In this document: one piece after another, positions 24,330 through 33,482 of the stretch | Position numbering within the stretch: position 1 is the first letter of the stretch | Layout: every line of letters begins with the position of its first letter | Assembly: GCA_024232855.1 (NCBI GenBank) | Contig: JAAEPH010000028.1 | Location: 1-33,835, forward strand | Source: Gammaproteobacteria bacterium | GTDB lineage: Bacteria; Pseudomonadota; Gammaproteobacteria; GCA-001735895 | Length of the DNA stretch: 33,835 nt | Direction: 5' to 3' | Translations under genes and position numbers: made by a program | The notes under the pieces: generated by a model | Database searches by the model: none | Told to the model about the DNA's origin: nothing | Seen by the model: only the letters and a program-made list of their open reading frames with translations

Positions 24330-25348
24330 TCAAGGTTTCCATAGTCGGCGCCTCGGGCTATACCGGCGGCGATTTGCTGCGCATTCTGCTGCTCCACCCA
24401 CAGGTCGAGATCCATCAGGTCACGTCGGAACGTCACGCCGGCAAAGCGGTTGCCAGCGTACATCCCAACCTGCGAAAAATCTGCAAGCACAAGTTTGTTT
24501 CGGCGGCCGAGCTCGGGCCCTGCGACGTACTCTTTCTCGGCCTCCCGCATGGCCATATGATGAACCGCCTGGCCGAATTCGAGGCCCTCGCCGATACCCT
24601 GATCGATTTGTCCGCCGATTTTCGCTTGCGCGACAACAACGCCTATGAAACCTGGTACGGGAAATCACACGCCTGTCCCGAAAAACTCGACGGTTTCGTT
24701 TACGGCATCGCGGAATTGCACCGTGAGCAGCTGAAGAATGCAAAGCGTATCTCGGGCGCCGGCTGCAACGCCACCGCGACCATCCTCGCCCTGCACCCGC
24801 TTTACCAGGCCGGGGTGGTCGAGTCCGCCGTGGTCGAGGTCAAGGCCGGTTCGAGCCAGGGCGGCAACGCCGTCAGCGAAGGCAGCCACCACCCGGAACG
24901 CAGCGGCGCGGTACGCTCCTATAAACCGACCGCGCATCGCCACCTCGCGGAAATTCAGCAGGAGCTCGGCACCGACAGGGTTCATTTCTCGGCAACCTCG
25001 ATCGAAATGGTGCGCGGCATTCTCGCCACCTGCCACGTTTTCCTGAACAAGGACCTCGAGGAAAAAGACATCTGGAAGCTGTATCGCGCCGCCTACGGAA
25101 ACGAGCCTTTTATCCGCATCGTCAAAGAACGCAGCGGTATCCATCGCTATCCCGAACCGAAAATACTCGCCGGCAGCAACTTCTGCGACATCGGCTTCGA
25201 ACGCGACCCGCACAGCAACCGCCTGGTCGTTATCAGCGCGCTCGACAACCTCATGAAAGGCGCCGCCGGCCAGGCGGTGCAGGCATTCAACATCGCGCGT
25301 GGTTTCGACGAAACCTCCGGCCTCGAGTTTCCGGGCCTGCACCCCTGA
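24326..25348 (+). CDS. lysY: LysY/ArgC: [LysW]-aminoadipyl/glutamyl phosphate reductase
   Basis: 340 residues. The NADP-binding N-terminus is [17 protein letters not shown]; the catalytic Cys is in [18 protein letters not shown] near residue 148; [32 protein letters not shown] is typical of the LysY/ArgC type found with LysW. The enzyme reduces the acyl phosphate made by LysZ to the semialdehyde while the substrate remains on the carrier. The ATG overlaps the lysX stop (ATGA). Classical ArgC acting on N-acetylglutamyl phosphate is the alternative, but the operon with lysW and lysX makes the carrier-bound reaction more likely. Confidence 0.92.
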   Translation: MIKVSIVGASGYTGGDLLRILLLHPQVEIHQVTSERHAGKAVASVHPNLRKICKHKFVSAAELGPCDVLFLGLPHGHMMNRLAEFEALADTLIDLSADFRLRDNNAYETWYGKSHACPEKLDGFVYGIAELHREQLKNAKRISGAGCNATATILALHPLYQAGVVESAVVEVKAGSSQGGNAVSEGSHHPERSGAVRSYKPTAHRHLAEIQQELGTDRVHFSATSIEMVRGILATCHVFLNKDLEEKDIWKLYRAAYGNEPFIRIVKERSGIHRYPEPKILAGSNFCDIGFERDPHSNRLVVISALDNLMKGAAGQAVQAFNIARGFDETSGLEFPGLHP

Positions 25349-25360
25349 TCCACAACCCCC

Positions 25361-25996
25361 ATGTGCCGCATACTCTACGCCAGCGCCGCCACCGTGTTTT
25401 CGATCGCGGAAATGCTCGCGCCATTCGCCGAGCTGTCGCGCGATAGCCGTGAATTCCAGGGCCACGGCTGGGGTTGCGCCTGGCGCGAAGGTGAAAGCTG
25501 GAGGCAATACCACGATATCCGCCCCATCTGGGAAGACGATCTGGAACAGTTCGGCAGCAGTAGATTACTGCTGGCACACGCACGCAGCGCATTTCGCGAC
25601 GAGGGCATCTTCGTCGAAAACAACATGCCATTCTCCGATGGCGAATCCATGTTTATCTTCAACGGCGAACTGCGCGGCGTGCGCATCCAGTCGGAAGGCC
25701 GCATCGGCGCCGAAAAAATATACAACTACATCCGGCGCTTCGACAAGGGCGACAAGCTCGCGGCCACCGCCAGGGCGGTCGACATCATCGGCAAACGCAG
25801 CAGCTATGTGCGCGCGATGAACATCGTTCTTTCCGATGGCGGGCAAAGCTGCCTATCCACCACGTATAGCGAAGACCCGGATTACTTCCAGATGCATCAA
25901 AAGCGTGAGGACGACTTGCATCTGGTATGCTCACAACCTTTCGCCGGCGACCGGGGCTGGTCGCGGATCGATAACCACACGACCATAGAACTATGA
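25361..25996 (+). CDS. Class II glutamine amidotransferase-fold (Ntn) amidohydrolase in the lysW operon
   Basis: 211 residues, consisting of the Ntn glutaminase domain only. Met is followed by Cys2 (MCRILYAS), the expected nucleophile after Met removal. Other active-site elements are FQGHGWG, the Arg of LLAHARSAF, and the oxyanion NG in MFIFNGELRG. The Asp that holds the free alpha-amino group of glutamine in GlmS and PurF (SDTE block) appears replaced (GRIGAEKIY), which would suit a substrate whose amino group is in a peptide bond. Comparable stand-alone enzymes such as EgtC cleave gamma-glutamyl amides. With no synthetase domain or partner, likely roles are deamidating the carrier's C-terminal Gln or releasing product from its gamma-glutamyl linkage; both are inference. 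It lies between lysY and lysZ. Confidence 0.85.
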   Translation: MCRILYASAATVFSIAEMLAPFAELSRDSREFQGHGWGCAWREGESWRQYHDIRPIWEDDLEQFGSSRLLLAHARSAFRDEGIFVENNMPFSDGESMFIFNGELRGVRIQSEGRIGAEKIYNYIRRFDKGDKLAATARAVDIIGKRSSYVRAMNIVLSDGGQSCLSTTYSEDPDYFQMHQKREDDLHLVCSQPFAGDRGWSRIDNHTTIEL

Positions 25997-26784
25997 TGCT
26001 GATAAAAATCGGCGGCGGCGAGCAGATCAACCTCGACGCCACCATCGCCGACCTGGCGACACTGGAACAACCGTTTATCATCGTGCACGGCGCCAACGTG
26101 CTGCGCGATCAGCTGGCGCAGCGACTGGGCATGGAGAAAACGATCCTGACCTCGGTGTCGGGGTATAGCAGCGTCTTTTCCGATCAGGACGCAATCGACG
26201 TTATCATGATGAGCTACTCCGGGCTGCGCAACAAGCAGATCGTCGAGCGCTGCCAGCGCAACGGCATCAATGCCGTGGGACTCAGCGGACTCGACGGCCG
26301 CCTGGTACAGGGCGAACGCAACAAGGGCATCCGCGTGCGCGAAAACGGCAAAACCCTGATCAAGCGCGACCTTTCCGGAAAACCCCGTTCGATCAATACC
26401 GCCCTGCTGTCACTGCTGCTGGAAAACGGCTACTGCCCGGTGTTGACGATTCCCATCGTCGACGAGAACGGCTTCGCGATCAACTCCGAAAACGATGATA
26501 TCTTGGCGAAAATCGCCAACGCCCTCGACATCGACTGCGTCATCCAGCTGATCGAGGCCCCCGGCTTTCTCGACGATCCCGCCGACGAATCCTCGCTGGT
26601 CGCGGAAATGACCGTGGCCGAGCTGCACCGCCGCGAAGCCAGTGTCGAGGGGCGCATCAAACGCAAACTGCTGGCGCTGACACGGCTCTGCCAGGACGGC
26701 AAAACACGCGTCATCATCACCGACGGCCGCGGCGAACAACCCATCATCAAAGCGCTCGCCGGCGCAGGGACCCATATATCATGA
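25993..26784 (+). CDS. lysZ: LysZ/ArgB-type amino-acid kinase ([LysW]-aminoadipate/glutamate kinase)
   Basis: 263 residues of the amino-acid kinase family. It begins MLIKIGGGEQIN (phosphate-binding Lys and Gly-rich loop), then FIIVHGANVLRDQ, GLSGLDGRLVQGERNKGIRV, and a C-terminal ATP-site segment including GRIKRKLLALTRL. These are typical of LysZ-like kinases, which phosphorylate the side-chain carboxylate of the carrier-bound amino acid. The first ATG (25993) overlaps the stop of the preceding gene; the second, 25996, is equally possible. Classical N-acetylglutamate kinase is the alternative, but RDQ in place of the usual GG-pocket sequence and the operon favour the LysW form. Confidence 0.92.
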   Translation: MMLIKIGGGEQINLDATIADLATLEQPFIIVHGANVLRDQLAQRLGMEKTILTSVSGYSSVFSDQDAIDVIMMSYSGLRNKQIVERCQRNGINAVGLSGLDGRLVQGERNKGIRVRENGKTLIKRDLSGKPRSINTALLSLLLENGYCPVLTIPIVDENGFAINSENDDILAKIANALDIDCVIQLIEAPGFLDDPADESSLVAEMTVAELHRREASVEGRIKRKLLALTRLCQDGKTRVIITDGRGEQPIIKALAGAGTHIS

Positions 26785-27935
26785 CTGACTACAAAGCACT
26801 CGAACTCGATTACGGCCTGCCGTTACAGCCGAAGCGCGATCTCGTTGCGGTACGCGGCGAAGGCGCCTGCCTGTACGATGAGGCCGGCCGCGAATATATC
26901 GATTTCGCCGCCGGCATCGGCGTCGCCTCGCTGGGCCACTGCCATCCGCAACTGGTGGCGGCGATCCAGCAGCAGGCCGAGACCCTGATCACCTGCCCCA
27001 ATATCATGTACAACGATATTCGTTCGCGACTCCTCGAAAAGCTGGTAGAGATCAGCCCGCAAGGCCTGACCCGCGCCTACCTGTGCAATTCAGGCGCCGA
27101 ATCGATCGAAGCCGCGCTCAAGTTTGCACGCCTGCACAGCGGGCGCACCAACTTCGTTACCGCGATGCGCGGCTTCCACGGGCGCACCATGGGTGCGGTC
27201 AGCGCCACCTACACACCGAAGTATCGCGAGGCCTTCCAGCCGCTGATCCCCGGATTCGATTACGTCCCCTACAACAAGATCGACAAGCTTGACGCCGTGG
27301 TGAACGACAACACCGCGGCGGTAATGCTCGAGCTGGTACAGGGCGAAGGCGGCGTCAATCCGATCCAGGCCGAGTACATAGCGGCGGTACGCAAAATTTG
27401 CAGCGAGCGCGGCGTATTGCTGATCATCGACGAAATCCAGACCGGCTTTTGCCGCACTGGTAGATTTTTTGCCTGCGAACATTTCGAACTGCAACCCGAC
27501 ATTCTCTGCGTGGCCAAGGCCATGGGCGGCGGGGTGCCCATCGGCGCGACCCTGCTGGACACGGCAATCAACGTAGACCCCGGCCTGCACGGCACCACCT
27601 TCGGCGGTAACCCGCTGGCCAGCGCCGCGGCGCTGGCCGCGATCGATGTCTACCAGACCGATAACCTGGCCCAGCGCGCGGCCGAACTCGGCGACTATTT
27701 CGAAACCCGTCTAAACGTGTCGGAGCTGTCACAGGTGCGCGCGCTGCGCCGCCTCGGGCTGATGATTGGAATTGAGCTCAAGCAGAAAGTACAGGACAAG
27801 CTGGCGCAACTGCTGGAGCGGGGAATCATCGCGCTGCCCGCGGGACCGAACGTGATTCGCATGTTGCCGCCGCTGATTGTCGAAAGGCAGCAAATCGATC
27901 GAGTGGTGGATACCTTACGCGAAATCCTCGCCTGA
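26781..27935 (+). CDS. lysJ: LysJ/ArgD-type aminotransferase (class III, PLP)
   Basis: 384 residues. Class III aminotransferase motifs are present: [64 protein letters not shown] and the PLP lysine in [17 protein letters not shown]. It would transfer an amino group from glutamate to the carrier-bound semialdehyde, giving LysW-bound lysine or ornithine. The ATG overlaps the lysZ stop (ATGA), and it is the last gene of the operon; no LysK-type carboxypeptidase to release the product follows. Length is normal. ArgD acting on free N-acetylornithine is the alternative. Confidence 0.93.
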   Translation: MTDYKALELDYGLPLQPKRDLVAVRGEGACLYDEAGREYIDFAAGIGVASLGHCHPQLVAAIQQQAETLITCPNIMYNDIRSRLLEKLVEISPQGLTRAYLCNSGAESIEAALKFARLHSGRTNFVTAMRGFHGRTMGAVSATYTPKYREAFQPLIPGFDYVPYNKIDKLDAVVNDNTAAVMLELVQGEGGVNPIQAEYIAAVRKICSERGVLLIIDEIQTGFCRTGRFFACEHFELQPDILCVAKAMGGGVPIGATLLDTAINVDPGLHGTTFGGNPLASAAALAAIDVYQTDNLAQRAAELGDYFETRLNVSELSQVRALRRLGLMIGIELKQKVQDKLAQLLERGIIALPAGPNVIRMLPPLIVERQQIDRVVDTLREILA

Positions 27936-28077
27936 AGCGGCGTTAACAGAAAGTAAATTCCACGATCCAAACTATAATTAAATCAATTGGTTTATAAGGT
28001 TATAGCTAACTGTTGTTTTTTGTGAATTCGGTATTCTTTTATACTGCGGGCTTCGCGTATCATTGACCCTCCAAAAC
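27936..28077 (+). promoter_or_regulatory. AT-rich leader and promoter region of pckA
   Basis: This gap is markedly AT-rich against its neighbours. TATAAT occurs at 27972-27977 and TATACT at 28040-28045, both acceptable -10 sequences; no well-spaced -35 can be assigned. No FNR box and no clear terminator for the lysW operon are seen. Confidence 0.45.
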
Positions 28078-29715
28078 ATGTCCACTTCCGCTAATCTAGT
28101 TGAAACGACGATGAACACCTTTCCAGACCTGACAACCTACGGTATTCACGATACCACCGAGGTGATTTATAACCCCGGTTTCGACACCCTGTTTGCCGAG
28201 GAAACGGCGGCGGGCCTGCAAGGGTTCGAAGTTGGCACACTGACCGAATCGGGTGCGATCGCGGTAGACACCGGCGACTTTACCGGCCGCTCCCCCATGG
28301 ACAAGTACCTGGTGCGAGACGATACCACGCGCGATCAAATCTGGTGGTCGGACCAGGGCGAAAATGACAATCATCCCATCGATTCCGACACCTGGGTCAA
28401 GCTGCGTCAACTGGTAACCGATCAACTCCGCGGTAAGCGGCTGTTCGTGGTCGATACCTTCTGCGGAGCCAACCCCGATAGCCGGCTCAAGGTTCGTTTC
28501 GTCACCGAGGTTGCCTGGCAGGCGCACTTCGTCAGCAACATGTTCATTCGCCCCTCAAGTGAGGAACTGGCCGACTATGTTCCCGATTTCGTGGTTCTGA
28601 ACGGCTCCAAGACATCCAATCCGGACTACCGGGCAATGGACATGAACTCGGAAAACTTCATCGCCTTCAACATGACCGAGGGTATCCAGATTATCGGCGG
28701 CACCTGGTATGGCGGTGAAATGAAAAAAGGCATGTTCTCGATGATGAACTACCTGTTACCGCTCAGGGGCATGCCGTCCATGCACTGCTCGGCGAACGTC
28801 GGCGAAGAAGGTGACGTCGCGATCTTTTTCGGGCTTTCGGGAACCGGCAAGACGACCCTGTCGACCGACCCCAAACGCCGCCTGATCGGCGATGACGAGC
28901 ACGGCTGGGACAATGACGGTATCTTCAATTTCGAAGGCGGTTGCTACGCCAAGACGATCAATCTCAGCGCCGAAGACGAGCCCGACATCTACCGCGCGAT
29001 CCGCCGTGACGCCCTGCTCGAAAACGTCGCCGTCGATGCCGATGGCAAAATCGATTACAGCGATAGCTCGAAAACCGAAAATACACGCGTGTCGTACCCG
29101 ATCTACCACATCGACAATATTGTAAAGCCGGTCTCCCGGGCCGGTCACGCCACCCGCGTCATCTTCCTCACCGCGGATGCCTTCGGCGTTTTACCACCGG
29201 TCTCCATGCTCACGCCGGAACAGGCGCAGTACTACTTCCTGTCGGGTTTCACCGCCAAGCTTGCCGGCACCGAGCGCGGCATCACCGAACCCACGCCGAC
29301 ATTTTCGGCCTGCTTCGGAAAGGCCTTCCTGTCGTTGCACCCGACTCGTTACGCCGAGGTGCTGAACCAGAAGATGGCGCAGTTCGGCAGCCAGGCCTAC
29401 CTCGTCAACACCGGCTGGGACGGTAGCGGTAAACGTATCTCGATCAAGGCGACTCGCGCTATCATCGACGCCATCCTGGACGGTTCGATCGATTCGGCGG
29501 AAGTGACCACGCTGCCGGCATTCAAGCTCACTGTTCCGCTCGAACTACCCGCCGTGGACGCTGCCATACTCGACCCGCGCAACAGTTACGGTGACGCTTT
29601 CGAATGGGAGTCGAAGGCTAACCGGCTTGCGCAATTGTTTATCGACAATTTCGATCAGTATACCGATACCGCGGGTGGTAAAAAGCTGGTATCCGCGGGT
29701 CCGATACTCGACTAG
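28078..29715 (+). CDS. pckA: Phosphoenolpyruvate carboxykinase (ATP)
   Basis: 545 residues. PckA converts oxaloacetate and ATP to phosphoenolpyruvate, the entry step of gluconeogenesis. Diagnostic motifs are the P-loop [11 protein letters not shown] near residue 255, LIGDDEHGW, the substrate-site stretch [14 protein letters not shown] near the N-terminus, and [22 protein letters not shown]. The frame is open from a TTG at 28063; ATG 28078 is preferred, and ATG 28111 ([12 protein letters not shown]) is a real alternative closer to known N-termini. No good Shine-Dalgarno precedes either. The gene is probably monocistronic; a palindromic repeat follows 22 bp after the stop. Confidence 0.96.
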   Translation: MSTSANLVETTMNTFPDLTTYGIHDTTEVIYNPGFDTLFAEETAAGLQGFEVGTLTESGAIAVDTGDFTGRSPMDKYLVRDDTTRDQIWWSDQGENDNHPIDSDTWVKLRQLVTDQLRGKRLFVVDTFCGANPDSRLKVRFVTEVAWQAHFVSNMFIRPSSEELADYVPDFVVLNGSKTSNPDYRAMDMNSENFIAFNMTEGIQIIGGTWYGGEMKKGMFSMMNYLLPLRGMPSMHCSANVGEEGDVAIFFGLSGTGKTTLSTDPKRRLIGDDEHGWDNDGIFNFEGGCYAKTINLSAEDEPDIYRAIRRDALLENVAVDADGKIDYSDSSKTENTRVSYPIYHIDNIVKPVSRAGHATRVIFLTADAFGVLPPVSMLTPEQAQYYFLSGFTAKLAGTERGITEPTPTFSACFGKAFLSLHPTRYAEVLNQKMAQFGSQAYLVNTGWDGSGKRISIKATRAIIDAILDGSIDSAEVTTLPAFKLTVPLELPAVDAAILDPRNSYGDAFEWESKANRLAQLFIDNFDQYTDTAGGKKLVSAGPILD

Positions 29716-29737
29716 TCTGCGAGTGATTCCCGGGGAA

Positions 29738-29864
29738 GTTCTCGCGGAGGCGCGGAGACGCGCGGAGAGATAGCGGGCTATCGAAGTTTGAGTAGATATC
29801 CCCCGGGCACCCACCTTGCAAAAAACCTCAGCGTTCCCCTGCGTCTCCGCGCCTCTGCGAGAAC
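29738..29864 (-). repeat. Palindromic repeat, copy A (127 bp)
   Basis: Arms GTTCTCGCGGAGGCGCGGAG... (29738-29761) and its inverse at 29841-29864 match over 24 bp with one difference. The interior, read on the minus strand, aligns with copy B near 32.8 kb (shared CTGAGG, GGTGCC-GGG, ATATC, CGATAGCC, CTCCGCGCG). It lies 22 bp after pckA and 65 bp before the hydrolase gene. It is probably a target or product of the REP-associated transposase encoded at 32.0-32.7 kb. Confidence 0.85.
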
Positions 29865-29929
29865 CTTTTTGACGAGTCTCGCTTCTCGGGACTTGCCTCC
29901 TCCTGGCCCTGGCAGGCAAATAAGGCTAG

Positions 29930-31927
29930 ATGAAAGAAGCAAGCTTCGAAATTCTGGAGAACGAGTGGATCCCGTTAGCGGACGGGCGCAAGCTGTCCGC
30001 GCGCATATGGCTACCCAAGGGCGCTACCAAAAAACCCTTACCCGCCATCCTCGAGTACCTGCCCTATCGTAAACGCGACGGCACCGCGCAACGCGATGAC
30101 AGCACCTACCCGCATTTTGCCGCGGCGGGCTATGTCGGGGTACGCGTCGATATCGCCGGCACCGGTGAATCCGACGGCGACTGGGACGACGAGTACTCGG
30201 CGCGTGAACTCGCCGATGGCTGCGAAGTCATCGAGTGGATTGCGCAGCAGCCCTGGCGTGACGGCAATCTCGGCATGATGGGCATCTCCTGGGGTGGTTT
30301 CAACAGCCTGCAAATTGCGGCGCTGAAACCGGCCGCGCTCAAGGCCGTTATCGCGATCGGCACCACGGTCGATCGCTACAACGACGATATTCACTATAAA
30401 AACGGTTGCCTGCTGTATTCCAATTTCTCCTGGTCGAGCACCATGCTGTGCTACGCGTCGCAGCCACCGGACCCGGAACTGGTCGGCGATGGCTGGCGCG
30501 AAACCTGGCTACACCGACTCAATACGCAACCCTTCCCGCTCGCCAACTGGCTCGCGCACCAGCGCAAGGATGAATACTGGAAACACGGGTCGATAAGCGA
30601 AGACTATGCCGCTGTCGAGATCCCCGCGCTGGTCATCTCCGGCTGGGCCGACGGTTACATCAACGCCCCGCCCGCGGCCGCGGCGAATCTCGCCAATGCA
30701 AAGGCGATCAATGGCCCCTGGATTCACAAATATCCGCATATTGCGCTGCCGAAACCGCGTCTGGACTTCATCAACGAGGCAATCAACTGGTGGGACAAAT
30801 GGTTGAAGGCCAGCGATAACGGCGTCGAAAATTTGCCCGCTTATCGCGCCTATATTTTGGAAGAATCCAAACCGCTGCTGCGCCATGAAGTCGAACCGGG
30901 TCGCTGGGTGGCGGAGTCGGAACTGCCGGCCACGGGTTCGCGCGCGCGTAACTATTACCTGGCGCCGAATCGACAATTGCTCGACATTCCCGGCCGCAGC
31001 CGCGACAAGACACTGGCGTCGCCACAGGATTGCGGTTCCGCCTGCGGTGAATTTTTTACCGTCAAACCCGATGGCGAAATGCCGGCGGATCAGCGCCGTG
31101 ACGATTCCGGTTCGCTGGTATTCGACAGTGGCAAGCTGCACCAGCCGATCGAGATCCTGGGGCGGCCGCGACTGCGTCTGAAGCTCTCGATCGACAAGCC
31201 GCTGGGCAACATAGCCGTGCGTTTGAATGACATCCACCCTGACGGTAACGTTTCGCGAGTCAGCTGGGGTGTTATTAATCTCGCCCATCGCGACGGCAAT
31301 GAAAATCCACATCCGATGACGCCGGGACAATCGGAGTCAATCGAAATAGAACTGAATGAATGCGGTTACCGCTTCATGCGCGGTCACAAGATGCGGGTCG
31401 CGATCTCCACCAGTTACTGGCCCATGGTAATGCCCCCTCCGGAAATTGTTACCGCGACAATCCGCCTGGGCCCGGACTCGGTCATCACCCTGCCGGTACG
31501 GGCGGGAGTCGATATCTACGAGCTGGCGCAGCCGAAAGATGAAAACCCACTCGTCGAGTACCAGCAGAAATTGCCGGATCTTCACCGCCGCTGGGTTGAA
31601 CGTAATTTTCAGACGGGTAGATCGCACTACCGCGTTATCGACGACACCGGCGAGATCGAAGTACCCGGCCACGGCATGTGCAGCCGCCATCGGCACGATG
31701 AACGCTGGACTATCGCCGCCGACGACCCGCTCAGTTACCGCGCCCTGAGTCGCTATATCTGCTGGATGAGCCGCGGCGACTGGTTGATCCGCACCGAGGC
31801 CGAAAGCGAGATGCGCTGCGATGCGGATAACTTTTACATCAAGGCCACGGTTCGCGCCTACGAAGGCGAAGAGCTGGTCAATGAACGCGACTGGGAAGAA
31901 ATCACGATCCCGCGCGATAATATCTAG
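29930..31927 (+). CDS. CocE/NonD-family hydrolase (X-Pro dipeptidyl-peptidase S15-like)
   Basis: 665 residues. The N-terminal alpha/beta-hydrolase domain contains PAILEYLPYRKRDGT, VRVDIAGTGESDG, and the nucleophile elbow MMGISWGGF (Ser near residue 123); the acid is probably Asp in ISGWADGYI and the base His in GPWIHKYPH. The C-terminal part (from about 330) is a beta-rich jelly-roll domain like that of CocE. The family cleaves esters or acyl-prolyl peptides; the substrate here is unknown. There is no signal peptide, so it is probably cytoplasmic. It stands alone between palindromic repeat copy A and the transposase, flanked by inverted repeat copies. Confidence 0.88.
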   Translation: MKEASFEILENEWIPLADGRKLSARIWLPKGATKKPLPAILEYLPYRKRDGTAQRDDSTYPHFAAAGYVGVRVDIAGTGESDGDWDDEYSARELADGCEVIEWIAQQPWRDGNLGMMGISWGGFNSLQIAALKPAALKAVIAIGTTVDRYNDDIHYKNGCLLYSNFSWSSTMLCYASQPPDPELVGDGWRETWLHRLNTQPFPLANWLAHQRKDEYWKHGSISEDYAAVEIPALVISGWADGYINAPPAAAANLANAKAINGPWIHKYPHIALPKPRLDFINEAINWWDKWLKASDNGVENLPAYRAYILEESKPLLRHEVEPGRWVAESELPATGSRARNYYLAPNRQLLDIPGRSRDKTLASPQDCGSACGEFFTVKPDGEMPADQRRDDSGSLVFDSGKLHQPIEILGRPRLRLKLSIDKPLGNIAVRLNDIHPDGNVSRVSWGVINLAHRDGNENPHPMTPGQSESIEIELNECGYRFMRGHKMRVAISTSYWPMVMPPPEIVTATIRLGPDSVITLPVRAGVDIYELAQPKDENPLVEYQQKLPDLHRRWVERNFQTGRSHYRVIDDTGEIEVPGHGMCSRHRHDERWTIAADDPLSYRALSRYICWMSRGDWLIRTEAESEMRCDADNFYIKATVRAYEGEELVNERDWEEITIPRDNI

Positions 31928-32022
31928 CCCTGTGTCAATATCCCGTGATTTATTTTTAACAATCAGGGGGCAATGACGTATTATTATCAGAATGCTGTTT
32001 TGGCAGTTAACGAGCTTTTTAT

Positions 32023-32709
32023 ATGGCAAGATTACCGCGCTACTCAATAGTAAATCAGCCACAGCACATTATTCAGCAGGGCCGTGACGGACAGCAGGTC
32101 TTCTTCGAGGAACAGGATTACCAGTACTTTCACGACTGCCTCGATGCCGCGGCATACAATTATCGGCTCAGGGTGCACGCCTACGTGCTGATGCCGGATC
32201 ACGTCCATATGCTGGCGACACCCGCCAGTACCGGCAGCATTTCGAGAACCATCCAGTCGATCGGTCGTAATTACGTGCAATATTTCAACGAGTGCTACCA
32301 GGGTAGCGGCACGCTCTGGGAGGGCCGTTACCGCGCGACCGTGCTCGACGGCAGGAATTACCTGCTGACCTGCAGCCGCTACATCGAGCTCAATCCGGTT
32401 CGTAACCACCTTGTCGACAAACCCGGCGACTACCGCTGGAGCAGTTATGCTCACAATGCTCGCCGCAAGACCGATGAAATGATCAGCCCGGCGCGCGAGT
32501 ATCAACGCCTGGGCGTCGACGACAAGGAGCGCGCCAGGGCCTATCGCAGCCTGTTCAAACAAAAGATTGGCGACGCACAAGCACAGGAAATCACCGAGGC
32601 CACGCTCAAAGGCTGGGTTCTGGGCGATGCCAGGTTTGCGCGCAAAATCGAAACCCTGAGCGGCCGGCGCGCCACCCAGCTGCCGAAGGGGCGCCCCAAA
32701 GGCAGCTAA
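32023..32709 (+). mobile_element. REP-associated tyrosine transposase (RAYT, Y1/HUH family)
   Basis: 228 residues. The protein begins MARLPRYSIVNQPQHIIQQG, as RAYT proteins do, and has the HUH metal site in YVLMPDHVHMLATP near residue 62, followed by IGRNYVQYFNECY, GTLWEGRYRATVLDGRNYLL and YIELNPVRNHLVDKPGDYRWSSY; the catalytic Tyr lies in one of these central segments. RAYTs are single-copy, domesticated relatives of IS200/IS605 transposases that process REP palindromes as single-stranded DNA. A palindromic repeat begins 29 bp after the stop, and an inverted copy lies about 2.3 kb upstream; no complete insertion-sequence ends are seen. Intact and probably functional. Confidence 0.93.
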
Positions 32710-32738
32710 TTGCCTGACCCGCGTGCACTTTCCAGGGC

Positions 32739-32877
32739 GGTTCTCGCAGAGACGCGGGGAGCGCAGAGATCGCTGAGGGCATGTTGCGGGGTAGGTGCCT
32801 GGGCATCTCTATATCAACTACGATAGCCTCTTTATCCCTCCGCGCGCCCTGCGCTCCCCGCGTCTCTGCGAGAACCT
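32739..32877 (+). repeat. Palindromic repeat, copy B (139 bp)
   Basis: The terminal arms at 32739-32766 and 32850-32877 are perfect 28-bp inverted repeats beginning GGTTCTCGCAGAGACGCGGG. The interior resembles copy A in the opposite orientation. It lies 29 bp downstream of the transposase gene, as expected for a RAYT-associated palindrome. Confidence 0.9.
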
Positions 32878-32906
32878 TTATTACGTAATCCTGCGTAGTC
32901 GACCCG

Positions 32907-32926
32907 CTGATGAGCGATGCGGGCTA
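32907..32926 (-). repeat. Stop-codon-linked short repeat (TAGCCCGCATCG type)
   Basis: On the minus strand the thioesterase stop codon begins TAGCCCGCATCGCTCATC. The same 12-mer TAGCCCGCATCG includes the stop of usp (21159-21170), and TAGTCCGCATCGCTCA includes the stop of the response regulator (19538). It may be a dispersed 3'-end repeat or part of terminator structures. Confidence 0.5.
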
Positions 32927-33373
32927 GCTCGGGCGGGAACGGGCTATGGCGACGAAGGTTGCTTTGAGGATTGCCTGCGGTAGGTCGCCGACGGTGATTT
33001 CGAGCGCCAGCCTGCCTTTCCCGCGATCGCGAAATTGCTGTAAAAACGATTGCCGCTGTTCGGCTGTCGCCTGGCAATGGCACGCGAGGGCGGCTTTGAC
33101 CGGGGCGCGATAGGATATTTCAGCCCTTCCAACCACCAGGTCCGCATCCATGGAAAGCTCGTCCATGATATGCGTACACAGGGCCCATCCGCTGAGCACG
33201 GCAAGCGAGTAAATACTGCCGGCAAAGCCGGTGCCGTGAATATTGATGTTGGCTTCCAGCGGCGCGCTAACCCGGATCTCTTCCTGGCTCAGGCTGTCGA
33301 TCGAAAACTGCATCGCCTCACTGAGCGGGATGGCGCCAAGAATCTTTTGCGTCAGGGCAACGGCAGCCGACAT
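32924..33373 (-). CDS. YiiD_C-type hotdog-fold thioesterase
   Basis: 149 residues. The sequence IPLSEAMQFSIDSLSQEEIRVSAPLEANINIHGTGFAGSIYSLAVLSGWALCTHIMDE is characteristic of the putative thioesterase domain at the C-terminus of YiiD; NIHGTGFAGS is the conserved core, and the C-terminal half (AEISYRAPVKAALACHC, GRLALEITVGD) completes the hotdog fold. A cytoplasmic acyl-CoA or acyl-ACP thioesterase function is inferred. Start at 33373, with GAGG about 9 bases upstream. A 35-codon frame ends 1 bp before its start. The stop codon is part of a short repeat shared with other genes here. Confidence 0.88.
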   Translation of the reverse strand: MSAAVALTQKILGAIPLSEAMQFSIDSLSQEEIRVSAPLEANINIHGTGFAGSIYSLAVLSGWALCTHIMDELSMDADLVVGRAEISYRAPVKAALACHCQATAEQRQSFLQQFRDRGKGRLALEITVGDLPQAILKATFVAIARSRPS

Positions 33374-33374
33374 T

Positions 33375-33482
33375 TCAATAGCCTCGCTGAATGTCCGCCC
33401 CGGGGTGATGGCGCAACAACTCCGTCCGCAGATCTTCGTCTTTCATCCAGCCTGACATTTTGATATCGAGTAACAGCGCCAT
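33375..33482 (-). CDS. Very short ORF (35 aa) ending just before the thioesterase
   Basis: The frame starts MALLLDIKMSGWMKDEDLRTELL and ends at a TGA one base before the thioesterase ATG (TGAAATG), with AAAGAG just upstream. The pattern of a Trp-containing helix followed by LRHHPGADIQ resembles the first residues of some D-2-hydroxyacid dehydrogenases, so it may be a truncated head of such a gene, or a leader peptide coupled to the thioesterase. I cannot decide; it is below the size where sequence alone is convincing. Confidence 0.35.
   Translation of the reverse strand: MALLLDIKMSGWMKDEDLRTELLRHHPGADIQRGY

Noticed and set aside
25361-25996. Asparagine synthetase or glutamate synthase
   Set aside because: Only the Ntn glutaminase domain is present; there is no synthetase domain in the protein or next to it.
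27972-27985. ATCAA-containing sequence before pckA as an FNR box
   Set aside because: The left half (TATAA) does not match TTGAT.
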